From the NCBI RefSeq assembly GCF_044142105.1, contig NZ_JBGTYM010000004.1, forward strand, positions 256,881-320,880: a stretch of 64,000 nucleotides of DNA, written 5' to 3'. The notes under the pieces are model-generated. The model had not been told where the DNA came from. It saw only the letters and a list, made by a program, of their open reading frames with translations, and did not search any database. Numbering within the stretch: the first letter of the stretch is position 1; each line of letters begins with the position of its first letter. A program made the position numbers and the translations under genes. Positions 63,470 through 64,000 of this stretch are shown here, one piece after another. This stretch comes from Pseudogemmobacter sp044142105. GTDB lineage: Bacteria; Pseudomonadota; Alphaproteobacteria; Rhodobacterales; Rhodobacteraceae.

Positions 63470-64000
63470 ATGAAGGTCCTTGTGCCGGTCAAACGTGTGA
63501 TTGACTACAACGTGAAGGTTCGCGTTAGGGCGGACGGGAGCGGGGTCGATCTTGCGAATGTGAAGATGTCGATGAACCCGTTTGACGAGATTGCGGTGGA
63601 AGAGGCGATCCGTCTGAAGGAGAAGGGTGTCGCGACCGAGGTTGTGGTGGTGTCGATCGGCGTCAAGCAGGCGCAGGAGACGCTGCGCAATGCGCTGGCC
63701 ATGGGCGCCGACCGGGCGATCCTGATCGAGGCCACGGCGGATGTGCACACCGATATCGAGCCTCTGGCGGTGGCAAAGCTGCTGGCGGGCGTGGTCAAGG
63801 ACGAGGCGCCGGGCCTGGTGCTCTGCGGCAAGCAGGCGATCGACAATGACATGAACGCCACCGGCCAGATGCTGGCCGCCCTTCTGGGCTGGAGCCAGGC
63901 GACCTTCGCCAGCGAGCTGGCCGTCGAGGGCGACAGCGCCACCGTGACGCGCGAGGTCGATGGCGGGCTGCAGAGGATCAAGGTGAAGATGCCGGCCATC
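63470..64000 (+). CDS. etfB: electron transfer flavoprotein beta subunit, 3' end beyond window
   Basis: Small subunit of the flavoprotein that passes electrons from acyl-CoA dehydrogenases to ETF:ubiquinone oxidoreductase. The first 177 codons are present: MKVLVPVKRVIDYNVKVRVR, KMSMNPFDEIAVEEAIRLKE and LCGKQAIDNDMNATGQMLAA, which are the family's core. It would be about 250 aa when complete. GTGGAGAG precedes ATG 63470. The 134-bp gap before it has a GC-rich GGGGCCC/GGCCCC element but no promoter I would trust. etfA is expected downstream but not visible. Confidence 0.95.
   Translation, partial: MKVLVPVKRVIDYNVKVRVRADGSGVDLANVKMSMNPFDEIAVEEAIRLKEKGVATEVVVVSIGVKQAQETLRNALAMGADRAILIEATADVHTDIEPLAVAKLLAGVVKDEAPGLVLCGKQAIDNDMNATGQMLAALLGWSQATFASELAVEGDSATVTREVDGGLQRIKVKMPAI

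Overview
The window is about 64 kb of high-GC chromosome from an alphaproteobacterium, most likely a Rhodobacterales/Rhodobacteraceae (Paracoccaceae) member. The evidence is the protein sequences of RpoA, RpoB, RpoC, RarA and TtcA, the short zinc-free Adk, the C-minus S14, a LuxR/LuxI pair, two identical tuf genes, and the layout tRNA-Trp–secE–nusG–rplKAJL–rpoBC close to the str, S10, spc and alpha ribosomal clusters. Nearly everything up to 56.8 kb is on the minus strand, so transcription runs from right to left there. The assignment is by recognition of the sequences, not by a database search.

Left end (1–7.5 kb): yidC (cut by the window edge), an EAL-domain c-di-GMP protein, ttcA, rarA and a luxR–luxI quorum-sensing pair. 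Ribosomal clusters (7.5–32.3 kb): the alpha, spc, S10 and str operons are all present but are interrupted by unrelated genes at three places. Two genes (a GFA-type protein and an exported unknown) lie between rpmD and rplO. Four genes (outer-membrane barrel, acyltransferase, 2OG-oxygenase-like protein, small lipoprotein) lie between rpmC and rplP. One DUF4238 gene lies between rplW and rplB. Each ribosomal segment upstream of an insertion ends in a hairpin terminator read on the minus strand, and each segment downstream has a promoter-like -35/-10 pair with 17-bp spacing. The superoperon is therefore apparently cut into separate transcription units. The str operon has a near-consensus promoter whose -10 hexamer contains the stop codon of the preceding PAP2 gene.

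32.3–39.7 kb is accessory. It holds a GT2 / lipid-A-synthase-N-terminal-domain / GT39 (ArnT-like) / PAP2 operon that looks like an envelope lipid glycosylation set, an EamA exporter, a flavin monooxygenase-like enzyme, a lower-GC islet with an 11-bp tandem repeat and an orphan gene, and an HPP–CBS membrane protein. 40–52.4 kb carries rpoC, rpoB, rplL, rplJ, rplA, rplK, nusG, secE and tRNA-Trp. 52.4–56.8 kb has two small paralogous exported proteins, a CatB-like acetyltransferase, a DUF2834 membrane protein, the second tuf and a lipoprotein. From 56.9 kb the strand changes: cytochrome P450 (+), parC (-), an SH3-domain protein, an SDR, a HIG1-like membrane protein, a cob(I)alamin adenosyltransferase and the start of etfB (all +).

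Most of the window is conserved core. I see no convincing new multi-gene system such as a defence island, CRISPR array or prophage. The points worth following are the segmented ribosomal superoperon with its matched terminators and promoters, the glycolipid operon, the 11-bp repeat islet, the YVPNADL small exported proteins, and a probable frameshift in the acyltransferase.
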